In this document: positions 1 through 12,714 of the stretch, piece by piece
Position numbering within the stretch: position 1 is the stretch's first letter
Layout of the letters: every line of letters begins with the position of its first letter
NCBI GenBank assembly: GCA_013397695.1
Contig: VYZI01000126.1
Coordinates: 1,419,294-1,483,293 of the forward strand
DNA from: Centropus unirufus
Taxonomy: Eukaryota > Chordata > Aves > Cuculiformes > Centropidae
Length of the DNA stretch: 64,000 nucleotides
Direction: 5' to 3'
Notes under the pieces: generated by a model
Database searches by the model: none
What the model was told of the DNA's origin: nothing
The model's input: the letters and a program-made list of their open reading frames with translations, nothing else
Made by a program: the position numbers and the translations under genes

Positions 1-3000
1 AAATGTAGGAGTTATTTCCCTAAACAGGAAGTTTAACCTTGTTTTCAAACTGAATCTTATACTTGTACTAAACCCAAAACTTACCTGACAAACAAAAGTA
101 AGTATTTTGTGTAAATATAGCAGTTACCAAAATTACCACATCTTACATTAGAGAAGAATTGGTTTAGTGGATGGTAATGTCATCCTGATTAGACCACTAC
201 ATATTTTTACTGTGGTTGGAGTGTGAAACGCATCATTCCTCCGTGCTGTAGAGGCACCTGCTAGCACTGGTAGGATGTCACAGACATTTTTCATTTATCT
301 ATCTATATCTATCAATCCATTATTTATTTATTTATTTATTGGTTTAGAGTGATGGTGTTTGGGATTAGAGACTGAGTAATCATCCTACAGGTTTTACCGT
401 TATATCTTGTGTTAGGATGTTCTGATTGGATAAACTGATGAAAACCCTGTGGCCTTGACACCTGTCTTTAAGCTAGACAGATAATTGTGGAGCAGTAATC
501 ACTAAATGGGATATAGGATGTGCCAGTTGCAGCTGCAAACCGAACATAAGAAGCTTGGAAAAGGTGGTGGGGCTCTGCAGTCATCTGAGTTGGCCGGATC
601 ATGGTGGTGATCTGCCGTAGCCTGTTACTGGCTGAAACGCGGGTTTTATAGGTAAATGGAAGACCTTGCTCTTTCTTAACCTTGATGGGTGCGTGCTGTT
701 TACAAATCAGTCTCGTCACAGAAGGTTTCATTTGGCAGAATTGCGTTAAGGGTGTTCTAAGGGCAAAAAGTTGACCAGTTTCATAGGTGACTCTTCTAGT
801 CTTTATTGCTTGAGTTTTGGAAATAAGAACATATGATTAATAAACTGCTCGCTGCTATCTTCCCACAAAAAGTTGAATCATAACTTTTCTTCTATTTAAT
901 CCTGTGAAGAGGTTATCCAGATAATGTTGGAGGAAGGAGCCCAAGATTCAATTTACAGTTGTAGCTGGTTTCCTTCTCATTAAAACTGATGGTTCTTGGA
1001 TGTGAATCTTTGTAAGCCTGTGTGTTCCTGTACAAGCTCCCTGCTCTAAGATCTATCCAATAGTTAGAACTAACAGGGGATTGGCACTTCACTAATATTC
1101 ATACAGCTACAACATCTGATGTGTCTGGTTTTTATTCATGCTCATTTCTGCAGGTGGAATTGTCTTGGCATATCTTACATTTTGTGCGCCCTGCAGTGGG
1201 AGGTGGACAGGATATCCGAGGCCCATGTTTCACCATGACAAGAAGATGAAGTTCCCGAAAGAATTTATTTATTTAAATTGCCTTGGTAACGATCACATAA
1301 TTATTTAAGCCAAAAATCTCCTGGCCAAGGTTTGTATTCCTCTCTTGCTTCCATAATGATTAGCTGTTGTCCTCTCCTCTATTTGGGTTGTTTTCCTTCA
1401 AGCTGTTCTTGCTTTGTGTACTTCAAAAAGCAAGAAATTGATGCCTCAGAATACATTTTTCAGTGCTGCTCTTTAATATACACTGGGAAGGTTACAAAAT
1501 TCTGGAGGACCTCTTTGCGTAATGTTCTTGCTGGCATAATAGGTTTGCGCCATCGGATCATCTGAGGAGTTACCCAAAGGCATGCTTGCTCTGAATTTGA
1601 GTGTCTAGTTACAGGTGCCAGTCTCATGACAGCTTGTTCTTTTACTTATGTTGCATTACTGGCTCAAAACTAGCTTTTTGGAGAGAAACCTCCCTGGATT
1701 GCACCCCGGGACGCGAGAAGTTGTGTGATGTTGTCTGACTTGTGTGATACTTGCCAGATTTTAATCAGAATTGTCAAATAGCTCCCAAACGTAGGATTGA
1801 ATTAGTGGGTTATTTTACAAAATTATGCAGAATTCTTGGTTGTTAGCTTTGTTTAAAAAGGTATCTTCAAGACCTCTCCTGTGTGCTTGTAGAGTGGTCC
1901 AGAAGGCTGGACAAAAAAGTAGCGCTCAGATGAAAGTCACTGAGGATAAAATGCAGTCTACCTGTCTTGGACCACAGAAAAGGGACCATAAAAGGTGGAG
2001 CTCCACTGAAAAGTAATCTGTACCCAGAGGACAAGAGATGACAACAGTGGAAATGAAGCTTTCTGGGTCAGGTCGCAGCTGCAGGGTATGTCTGTGCACT
2101 GTGATGGTGCCTGATGCTGAGATCCAAGGATCAGGAGAGGTGTGTGCTGCAGTACTGTGGAAGTCTGGCTCCTAGAAAACTGAGCAGCTTGTGAGTGGAG
2201 CAGAATTTCTTATCTTATTAGCCGTGTTTTCAAAATAGGTGTCTCATGGGCTTGTCCTGTACTTTGTTGTTGTTGGTACAATATTAAAGTGACTATTTAT
2301 TTTTTGTTATCCCTGGAACACATGTCCTGAGTTGTATTCTGAGCTCAGAGGTTTTATCTACATCTGGGCACTTTTGTACTTGAGACTTGATGTGTCATAG
2401 TCACGAATGACTGCTGTTAAGAAACCAAGATGTCTTGTCTTCATTTTCTATCATGTGTTGGTTCTGGAAGAGAATGGAAAAGAGAATCTAATTTTCACTA
2501 ATTCAGTTTGAGGCTGTTCCCTGTGGAACTTGAAAATAGCCTATTTGCAGGAGAGACCTGAAAATATACAGCAGAGAAAACAAGCCTGTTTTTTGCAGTC
2601 AGTATTTGTAGAGTAACTTTTCTTCCTTTATGGTTATTATAGAATTGCTGTTGATGATGTTCTGTGAATTCCTGAATGATGTGTGGTTAAGAAGAATTGT
2701 TAAAAGGGAATGTTTTGTTGTCTCCCAGTCCTGGATCCCTTTTTTGTAGATGTCAGAACACTTAAAAACTGCCGCTTTGGACCCTTTAGTCAGAGGCTAG
2801 ACCATTGTTTAGTGTTCTTTTCCAGTTGCTGAAAGGGTGAGGGAGCTTTTTCTCTTGCTGGAGGTGATTTTTAGCTTTTTTGGACCAGAAAGGCCCTGAG
2901 ATCTTGGCAAGAATGAGGATCTGTGTAACTTTAATTTCTCTTGTTATGTCCAGATCAATGGGTAAGGGATGGTGTTACCCTTGCTACCTGGAGTTGGCAC

Positions 3001-5211
3001 CAGCTTTACTTACGTAGCTAAAATGCAGTAGTATGGTCACTCACCTGGGGGAACCCAGCTTCCAGTCCTTGCTTTCACATCCAAATGTATTTAAGAGAGT
3101 ATTAGGGAGACTGTATCATCCTTATCAACACATGTCCAGGCTAGGGGTCCCCCGATCCACACCGTGTTTGGCCCCAAGTGCATTAGCTTCCAGCTTTTCT
3201 CCTCACCTGATTGAAAGCTTCACTGAGGGAATGAGACAAGTTTCCCACTGACAACTCAAAAGATGCATCAGGGTAACTACACCTGGTCCCTGCAACCCCC
3301 CTAGCACTAACTCTAAACACAGTGGCTTGTTTTGAGTGGCAGCACTCAAGGAATTGGAGCTCGCCTCTGCGGTGTGGGTGAAGTTTGTGTAGATGGTCCC
3401 TGCTCTCCATTTAATTAGCCGGTTCGTCAGACCAGCTTGATGTACTGGTCTAACAGGCCAGGATGTCCAGGGGATTACAAACCTCAAACACACTGCCAAG
3501 CTTTTAAGCGAGTTGTAAGTTTAAGGTTTGTAGTCAAGTCCACTTGCTCACAAGGAGACAAAACCCCAAGAATTACTCTTTAACGAGCCCGATGTCAGCG
3601 AAAGGGGAGTTTGTGCTAGTGGAAAGGAAATGTGGCTGTCTGGAAGTGGCCGATTCCTGAGCTGCGTGCTTTGCAGAGCTCTGTTCCAATTGGAGATGTG
3701 TTCTGGGGACTGGTAGCGCCTCAAAAAGCAGTGCATGGTTTGGAAAAGAGAGGGCTCTGTTCTCAGGATCAATGGAGTCACCTAAGGTTTTGGGAGCCAA
3801 AAGGTCTTCTGATTGTTCTTCTCCTTAAGTGTCTTTTCGAGATGCTTTTTGTATGCATTATATGCTTGTACAAATAAAGGAACAAAAGAGGTAATTTGTT
3901 GTGGGGTGTGGTACCTTCCCAATTATGCAGATTTTCTTCATTTCTAACCATAATCCTGCTTCCATCTAAGCCTGTTGCGACCTGCCCTTGCCCCTGTGTG
4001 CCAAGACAACTGTTTTGCACTTGTGCCATTTTAAAATATTTTCTCATTTTCTGAATTCTTAATCTGAATTTCCGGTTCCTCTAGCTGCTGAAGTAATGTC
4101 CTTGTGTGGTTGCATCTCGCTTTGCCTTGCCATTCCTGAGTTAGTCCCACGGCACTCCTGCTATTCTTTTGAACTCATCCTTAGTCGTACGACCTAGATC
4201 ATTTTCTGTGCACTTTGGTTTTATGCAAGGTGATTTGAGGAGTAGAAGATGGGGAAGGGAAGAGATGCGTACCAGTTATTACGGAGGGGAGGGCTTGTGT
4301 CATAAGGCCACCGAATATGCAGCAAATAGATCGTGTGGCCTAATCAGTTATAAAGCTTGATAATTTCTGGCTCTTAGCACTGCAGCCACTGGGGTTGGAA
4401 ACATTGATTTGCACCTTTCTTTCCACCCTGGGATGCTACTTAGGCACCTTAGCAAATGCCTTGTATGCAATGTCTGAAGAAAAATAAAACAACTGGGAAT
4501 TTTTATGAATCTCATCCAGAACTAGTAAAGCATCTGCATTATTTGAGAAAGGGAGATCTCGGTTGTATGATGCTACCCATGCTGCTTCTAACTCTTGTAA
4601 AGAGGAGCTGCAGTATGGCAGCCATGAAAGAAGGGGTGGCTGGAGGCCTGGATTAAACCAGCACTTTTCAGAAGAGAAGTTTGAGTGGCCATATGTATGG
4701 GAAGAGATATTAAGACACCATTCCCACTCCTGCTCCCCCACCTTGGAAAATACTCTCCTCGCCTTCCCCACAATGTTGTACTTCCTGGCAGGTGTAAGAA
4801 GCATGTGGGAATTACTCAGAGCCAGTGAAGGTGGAAGAGGGCAGAACCAAGGCTGAGATGTCCAGAGGTTGGGTGTATTTGTAAACTGTGACTTCGCTTC
4901 GTTTGCCTTACACATTCATCCGAGGTCTGGCCATTTGTGCGCTTGTTTTGTCGTGCTGGCAATGAATACTGGAGCGAGTGCAGAAGCAGGAGCTCCCCAA
5001 AGAACATCTCCCGAGGACCTCATTTGTGGCGCTGGGTTCAATGGGAGGGGAGGTTAAATGGGGAGCACTTCCCCCTGCCTCCTCACCTCCCACCTGACAC
5101 CCCTGGAACTGCCGGACCCTCCTGAAGGAGCCTCTGCATGCTCATGGCAAGGCCACCCTCCACGTGCTGAGGGGGCATGGATGGGCCTTATGAAAGAACT
5201 TGCAAGGAGCC
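1..5211. other. No gene recognised
   Basis: Unique sequence of moderate AT content. All open frames are short (the longest is about 159 codons, minus strand near 4436-4915), overlap on both strands and match nothing I know. I see no repeat beyond the microsatellite near 320. Confidence 0.5.
319..340. repeat. (TTTA)n microsatellite
   Basis: About five TTTA units, preceded by an imperfect (ATCT)n stretch from 296. Confidence 0.85.
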
Positions 5212-5613
5212 CATTGCTCCTGTCGGATCTCTGGCCCACGCAGCCAGGAAGGCTGGAGCTGTGGATGGAGATACCGTGTGTTCCTCTGGAGCTGCTGCTA
5301 CCCATTGAAGTGGTGACCCTTTCCTATGCCCCCCTCTCTTTCCTTCTACCCTGCTCTTTCCCTCTCTCTCTATATATATCTCATTTATCTTGCTGTGTTT
5401 TCTTTACTGGTATCATTGTGTGTCAGATAAAATCTGAGTGACCTTGACTGTGTTCAGGGATTGGATTGTAACCTATTTTCTGCAACTTTGGGAAGTTGTG
5501 CTCCCATCCTGTCCCCTCAATGTTTTCTGCATCTGAGTTGTTTGGTCTGTCTATTTTGGTTGAAACCAGAATAAGTTTTGCTTTTAATTTCTCCTTGGGG
5601 GTGACCCTGTCAG
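5212..5613 (+). mobile_element. Solo-LTR-like dispersed repeat, copy 1
   Basis: This segment is colinear with 17066-17563. Shared blocks include GTGGTGACC, a CT-rich tract, a GTGTGT-containing joint, CTGTGTTCAG, CTGGGAAG-type text and a TTTTGG...TTTGCTTTT block near the 3' end. Length, a poly(A)-signal-like A-rich block near the 3' end and a terminal CA-type ending fit an old LTR. No internal retroviral gene is seen on either side. The LTR label is inference; what I can see is the shared dispersed repeat. Confidence 0.5.
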
Positions 5614-8370
5614 CCTCTGGATCACCGCAGAGATAATCCTTCTTCAACTGTTCAGGTCTGAAGGTGCGGACACAAGTGTGTAACTCGTGGATCGGGGCAT
5701 AACAGTGTTCTTTGTGGAGCAGGGGAAAGCTGGAGGTTGAAAGTGGTGGGGGAAGATAAGGACGGCTGGCTGCAAGGAGGGTAGCAAGACTGCTGATGAG
5801 AAACCCTTCTCAATAGAGCTCATCTGGACCTGAATAAAGGAAATAGTTCAGCGTTACTTAATGCAAGCGTATCTATCCAAAGCTACCTGATAGAGGTAAT
5901 GAAGCCGAAGGGAGATGAGTGGCACAGAATGTTGAAAGGGCTGATCTCTGAAGTGGAAAGTGGAGCTTTGCACACGGAGGCTGGGAAAATTGTCGTATTA
6001 TCCTCAAAACTTGAAAAGCCAACAAATGCCACAGAAACTCTAGGTGGTTTTCTGATCTGCACTGGTGAAAGCCAACTTTTTGGTTTCTGAAAGGAAACTG
6101 AGTAGAGAGAGAAACAGCAGTATGGGATTAAGGCAGCAGCAACCAACTTTGTGACTCTTTTTGAAGATTTTGCTTAGATTCTGGGGAAAACACATTGTAC
6201 CTCGTTTTGAAACTTTGCTGAAGTTGGTAGGGGTACAGCCTATCACTTCAGGTGCTTCTAAGAAATGGGGAAGCTCATTGCCTCCTCTTGGCTCCTCTCT
6301 CTTTCCACTTAGTGTGCGCTTACAGCAGGACCAGTGCCTTGGCTGCAGGCTTAGCTGTGCTGCGGCGAGGAGCTTCGTGGTTTTGACCTCATGAGCCCCA
6401 AGCCTTAATGGTGATGGCATGATGACAGCCTGTGAGGACAGGACTCTGCTTGCTTCAGCCAGTGATCTTGTTTCCTTTTCTTCTCAGTTTTTTATTTGTC
6501 TTCAGACAGCACAGGCATTGGGTAACTCTGGTGTTAGACTAGTCATTAGCCTGGCCAAAATGCTGAGGTGTGCCAAGACCTTTCTGGCTTCCTGGGTTTG
6601 GTGTCACTGATGTGTTTGGGTGTTTTGGATCTCACCTCGCTGTGTCTGAACTAGAGATTGTGGTACCTTGCTGTACTGTGCTGAATGCGGCATATTTACC
6701 ACATATTTATTCTCCATCTGTAGGTGGGTGCTTAAAATTAAAACCTGAAGCCAACTAAAACCACTGAAGTGGAGCTGAATATTTGTGAAAAACAAGTAAA
6801 AGTCTCTTGTCGAAGCATAAACACTTGTATTTTGCAGAGATTCAGTATAAATGCTTCTGTAAAGTCAACGTTGTGCTGATGAAGTGTGCCCATCTGAAGG
6901 CTCTGAAACTGGAAATATCTATCCACGAGGCAAATCAAGAGGGAACTGCTGACACAAAACCCTTGGCTGAACTGTTCACCCCTGCACAGGCTTGAGAACT
7001 GCAGATAGCTCGGGCTGTCCAGTATAGGATATAGTTCAGTGTGGCAGCACAGAGGTGCTCCCTGTGTAATTTTTTCTACCTTACTTCTTATTTAGGGCAG
7101 TGAGGTACATTGAATTTCAGTGAAGAATAACATTTAAATATGCTTTCTGATGAAAGTCCATTTGCAGTGCTTTGTAATGAGTATATCACTGGCAAACTGC
7201 CTAAAAAGCTTCGACTGCGCTTTAGGTTGTGCTTAAGGAGTTGGGTGGAAAAGGCTCTTTGCCTCCCCTCGAGAGATGTTCGAGTGGGACTTAGTTCCAT
7301 TAGCCTTGTGATATTATTTCAGACCTCTCAAAGCCATACAAAACTCTACCTCATCTTAATTCGGTTTGGGCATTCATTGCACTACCAGCTCCATGCTCCA
7401 CCAGGGGTGATGGTGCTGCCTCATTGGCACCATGCAGTGCAACTACAACATTACAGCTGAGGCTGAGATGTGCCCTGGAAAATCAGGGAGAAAGGTTTCC
7501 CCTGCTTATCATCTTCTGCAGATCAATTCCCACTAATTCTAATGGGGAATTTGGCAACAGCTGAGAGAAGTGGAAGGTAACCAGGTATAATTGAAAAAGA
7601 AAAACAGAGATTTTTAATTCCTACAGGCCTATACTGGTACTAAACACGATCTCTTTTGGCATAATGAAGGGCCAAAAATCAGATAATCCTATCAAATTCG
7701 TTCAATACCTTCTTTCCTTCTGTTGATATTGACAGTGTTTCAGGTTGAGTTAAAACAGGACCCCAAGCTCAGGAGTATTCAAAACTTTCCTCCAAGGGAC
7801 AAAAGTGTTCCTACAGGATGGAATTAATTTTTGGCAATTTGTGTGAACCTATCTTTCCTATGGGCTTGTTGGCTTTTATTGGCCTATGGAAATCCAAGTA
7901 TTTCTTAAAAGAAAACGCATTTTCCTAATCCTTATATTTTGGAGATACAACAAAATTTGCAGACTAACCTTTAATTATACTTGGTGAGGGATTGTCAGTG
8001 GTAAACATCCATACATCTTAATCTTCCGTGCTTTTGGTAGGTGACAGGATGCTTCAATCCTGATTTGAAATAAGGGCCATATCCTATGATACATTCTTGA
8101 AAAAACATTAATAACCTGAAAGATGGGGTTGTGTGATATTGAATTTTCACCTGTTACTCAATGGAAGCTCATAATTACACCAGTAACACTGAATGCTGGC
8201 ATTCAAAAATTTTGATTACTAATTACTGTTTTTGTTATGAGCCACTAGATAAGTAATTGCAACGATCATCTGTGTCTGAAGACAGCAGAAAACTGGATTA
8301 AACCGAGTTCCTGTTCACAAAGTCTTTCTGAAGGAAGATGGAGCCTTGAGGCGTTACTAACTCCTCTTTG
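5614..8370. other. No gene recognised
   Basis: Unique sequence with only short overlapping frames. I see no repeat family or RNA gene. Confidence 0.5.
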
Positions 8371-8503
8371 GAAACATAGATCAGCTTGGGTTGGAAGGGA
8401 CCATGAAGGTCATCTAGTCCAACACACCCCTGTGGTGAGTAGGGACATTTTCAACTCGATCAGGTTTCTCAGAGCCCTGTCCAAGCTGATCTTGAATGTT
8501 TTC
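8371..8503 (-). mobile_element. CR1 3' UTR fragment
   Basis: The text GAAACATAGATCAGCTTGGGTTGGAAGGGACC, given here only as a landmark at 8371-8402, is the reverse complement of a CR1 3' terminus. It continues through GTCATCTAGTCCAACAC and the block ending near CTTGAATG. It is a different CR1 subfamily from the copy at 45 kb, because the downstream 3' UTR text differs. Confidence 0.8.
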
Positions 8504-9818
8504 TTTGCTCGCAGCCTCTTCTGGAGGCCGTAACATGGCTGGAAAATGGGCGGTTGAGGTAGCAGTTTATTATACTTGGACATGCTGGGTGAGAACCAAC
8601 CCTGTTCCGTCCAGTCTGGGCTAGGTGGGTTGTAGGTGTGCACAACATTATGCTTTGCTTTGCTCCGATCCAGTGGCCTGAGAGCCAGACCTGCTCTGTC
8701 TCAGTGACATTTTCCTGACTTTTGTGCATGCTGCACAGCAGTGTGATGGGTCAGATGTCTTTTTATTGTGGATTCTAAATACCTGTGGTCAAGCCGAGTC
8801 GTACCGAGATCCAAGGTAATGAAACACTAGCATGGAAGTATCATTGCCTGGTAAGGAATAGTAGCAAGGCTAAGAGTAAATATCTTCTGGACTCTGGGTA
8901 CAGCTATATGGGGTTTATACGCTATCTTTAAGCGTGCTTTTATCTCAGCCTGTGAAACCTTGGCAGGAGAACACGGGATCAAGTGCAGCTCTGTGTTCTG
9001 AGGACAGTGGAGCTACATGGGGGAGGATTGTGCCCACAAATGCACTCGGCTTTCCAGCAGCAGCTGGAGTGCAGTCCCTGCGTGTTTTCTTCTTGTAATA
9101 CATAGAGGCCAGTAAGGTTATGATTATTTTCCGTCTCATGGGTTTAATGAGAGCTTTGACAACTTGCTCATATTTATCTACACTTAAAGCTGACTCTTAG
9201 ACAGTTTTTTGTTTGAAAAGCTTATCTACATAGAAAGGTTTTTCAATGTTACAGTGGCATGAACCCATACCTAAGGTGGTTTATGTTTCAAGTGAAATCC
9301 AGACGTAGCTGCAGTGCTCCAAAGGTAAACCTGTAGGTAAGTTAAACGCAGTATCCCTTCACAACTCTCTCTTCTTCTTGACCTGCCGTCACTCTTGCAG
9401 TGAAGAAGGAGGCACAAGAATGACTGTGCCTGGGCTCAGAACAGAAGAAAATAATTTGATCTCATCACCATCTCTGTCTTGCAAATACATCGAGAGCACA
9501 GGAGTGAAAAGTTCTTATTTATCCAGTTCCTAATTCCTCTTAGAAATGTGTTAAATGCCAAACTTTATCTGGAGTTTTCCATTCCTCATTTTCAGTTCAA
9601 ATAGACACTCATTAGAGACATGAAACTCTCCACTGCTTTTAAGCTTTTTGTGCATCGCAGCTGGAGTCTGTTTACAGTATAACTCGGAGCCAAACAAGGC
9701 ACACCCAAGCTCAGGCTCTGGACACAGTCAAATCTATAATAAACAAAATGAGGTTAAGCTCATTCTTTATTAAAAAAGGGGAGGTCCTGGAAGCCTTTTC
9801 AGCCTTGAAATCCTGCAA

Positions 9819-9881
9819 GTCTTTCTCTTTTTCTCTCGTTCCCTCTTTTTCTCTTGTTCCCTCTCCTCTCTCTTTCATTTC
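9819..9881. repeat. Pyrimidine tract with 18-bp tandem unit
   Basis: Nearly pure C/T. The 18-bp unit TCTTTTTCTCTYGTTCCC occurs at 9826-9843 and 9844-9861, with one base different. A poly-T run follows at 9934-9959. Confidence 0.8.
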
Positions 9882-9933
9882 ATGACATTTTGGAGGAAGA
9901 ATATTTTTAGGAAGATTAAAGTTGACAAGAATG

Positions 9934-9959
9934 ATTTTTTTTTTTTTAAATTTTTTTTT
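9934..9959. repeat. Poly-T run
   Basis: Two T runs separated by AAA. Confidence 0.9.
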
Positions 9960-12673
9960 CCTGTGGGATCTAGTTTTGATCTACAATTGTTTCTCTTCCC
10001 CTCTTTCCTCACTCTTTTCCCTTTCAGATTGTGCTGAAAGTCTGTGTCCTGCTATGCCCTGTTTTCTAAGCCTTTGCTTGGTTGTCTTTTTCCTTGTTTT
10101 AAGAGTTTTGAGGCAAGGCCATCAGTATTTTAGTTGATAGATAATAGCCTTCCCATACTTATGACTCCAATGCTTCAGTTTTATTTGGTCTGATTTTAAC
10201 ACACCATTCTGAATCATGGCTTTTTGTGATTGCTGACCCAGGTCTCTGAGCTTTCTCAGCATCTAGGGTAAAGCTTCTGTTACTTGCTGAGGTTGTTTCC
10301 ATATGACAGCTGTAGATATTTAGGTTTCGAAAGAAGCATGAAGTGCGAGTTACAGGTTACTGAGGTGCTCCATGAGGGAACCACACGGTTTCCACACAGT
10401 ATGTTCTTCTGGCTTGTTCTGCCATAAAACTACTGATTATGACTTACAGCCTACTCCATCCTGCAGCTTTTTGGGTGCTAATGGAGGTTTCCCTTCATGG
10501 TCAGGGAAGGCTTGTACAACCAAGCTGCTAGCTCTTGTTCTTGGTTGAGCTTGGTATGAGGAAGGACCAAACGCTGGCTGTGGTAGCTTTGCAGAAGTCC
10601 ATGTAAACCTTAGCTTTGTGGTGAAACTTGACAGAAGCGTATGTTTTTACTGTATTTGATATTGTAAAGTAAATATATGGACCAGTGGCTCCGAGCAGCT
10701 CTGTTTCTGTCCCAGGAGATAATGACTTTTCTGTGGACTGCACTATTGGCGGATCCTGTGGGATAGGTGATTCAGTGCAACTTGGAGCAGGGGTTTTCAG
10801 AGAGCAACTGGTTGCAATCAGCCTTCAGCAGAGAAGGTAAACAATGCCAGGGAAAAGAGCTTTTGAGGGGGGGATCCCTCACATTTGTGTCAGGTTACTT
10901 ATCCTGATGCTGATGAATGGATAGTTTGAACTAAAATATATGCAGCATTGCTGGTGAGGTGCAGGTGGTTTATGTGTACTTAGTCCATGCTGAATCTATG
11001 CCATCACCTTGCTGTGCCACCTGAGCTAGCTTCACCAGAGCCAACACGGGTCTGGCTCGGGTATGCTCTTTGCACACCTCCAATTCCTCAGTGGTTTTAT
11101 GCCTCATTTAGGATGTATTTTACCTAAGTGCCCGATTTTAAGTGTTCCAGCTACCCTTGGGCAATACATCTATGTGTTTGGACAGAGGGGACCTGTAGGT
11201 GATTCTGTTCCGCAGGATGTGATGAGTACTTTTAGTGATATGGTGACCTTGAGCGAACTGGCCAGCGCAGTACCCTTTTCTGTTTCTCTCTGCTCAAAAG
11301 GGTATCAGTTTACTTATGTTTTCTGAAGCAGTATAATAATCAGCATGCTAGTGGTCAAAGACCAGCTAGACTGCTGTAAGAGAGAGGCAACTCTCAATTC
11401 TCTACATATTTGTGGGGATTTAAGTCGACAAGATGTTTTTGACAAATAGGAGGAAAAAGAAAAGAGCAATGACAATGTGAGGATAGCAAAATCTGAGATA
11501 ATAGGAAAAATGAGGACATTGCCTTACTCATCTCTCGCCCAAGAGCAGAACACGCTGTGCAGATCAGCAGCGTCTGCTATGTTCAGCTAGACTGATGTCT
11601 GCCGAACCTCAGAGATCACCAGCAATGGCAATTTTGTAACATCCCTGCACACTATTCCTTTATTTATGGGAATAAACATACTTTAATGAATGGATAAATG
11701 CACGTTAGTGACTCCACCCTCACCTCCTCTTGGACTTGGTGATGGCCATGGAGGAGGTTAAGCAGACAAGTGAGACTCTGCCTGCGCAGTGCCTACCTCT
11801 TGTAGGTCTGTCCTGTGGTCCCCCAAGGATGGGCACTGCAAAGAGAAGGTTGAATCAGCATTGGCCAGATCCCATGATTTCTTGATGTTTAGTGCTCTTT
11901 GAACTTGATATTAGGGATGCTTAGCTTTGTGATGGTGAGCCTCACAGCCTATCATAAAGCTGATGTTCTGGACATAGACACCATGTGCAAACTTGTCCCT
12001 TGTCAGCACAATAAAAATAATGAGGTTACAATGTCAGCAGAATTAATTGAAATTACAACAAAACGAGGTATATAAAATACAATGCAAAAATCTACAGCCA
12101 ATTAAACCTCGTTGTAAAGTGACAATGGATTTAGCTGCAAATGATTACAAAGCTTTAAACTATGTGACAAGTGGATTTGTTTGTGTATATACAAGTACAT
12201 CACTTTTATCAGGTCATTGTGAATGGACCAGTTTTGTCTGAGAAGAGAGACAATTCTTTCCTAAATTTGGCTTTGAACCTCTTGAATGAGACTCACCATT
12301 TTTTTAGATGGTGGAAAAATATGTACAATCTTTTTGGCCATTTCTCCTACCATCCTTGCTGCCTAATTTTTACTTTGATAAGATTGTTTGTGTTCTGAGT
12401 AATCCTCATCTCTAGGTTGTACTGGATGTACAGAAAAACAAAAAGGGAGACAGTAACCCACCGCCTTCAAATCTCATAAAACTTTTGAGACTTAAATATA
12501 CTGCTTAGGTCAGATGCCATGTTTCTGACAGTTCTTGCTCTTTTGTATATGTATAAATTATCTCCTTACTGCTCCAGGTGCTAATTCAGTCCTCTGAAAT
12601 AATGCTACAGGACGCTCCAGTCTACATGATGGTGGAAACAATTCCAGTGTTTCAAGGTTAGCCTCATCACGCG

Positions 12674-12714
12674 TCAAACCTTTAAAAGGTTTGACCCCAT
12701 CAAACCTTTTAAAA
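12674..12714. repeat. Palindrome with adjacent direct copy
   Basis: TCAAACCTTTAAAAGGTTTGA (12674-12694) is a near-perfect inverted repeat. TCAAACCTTTTAAAA starts again at 12700. Arms of about 10 bases could form a hairpin. Confidence 0.8.
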
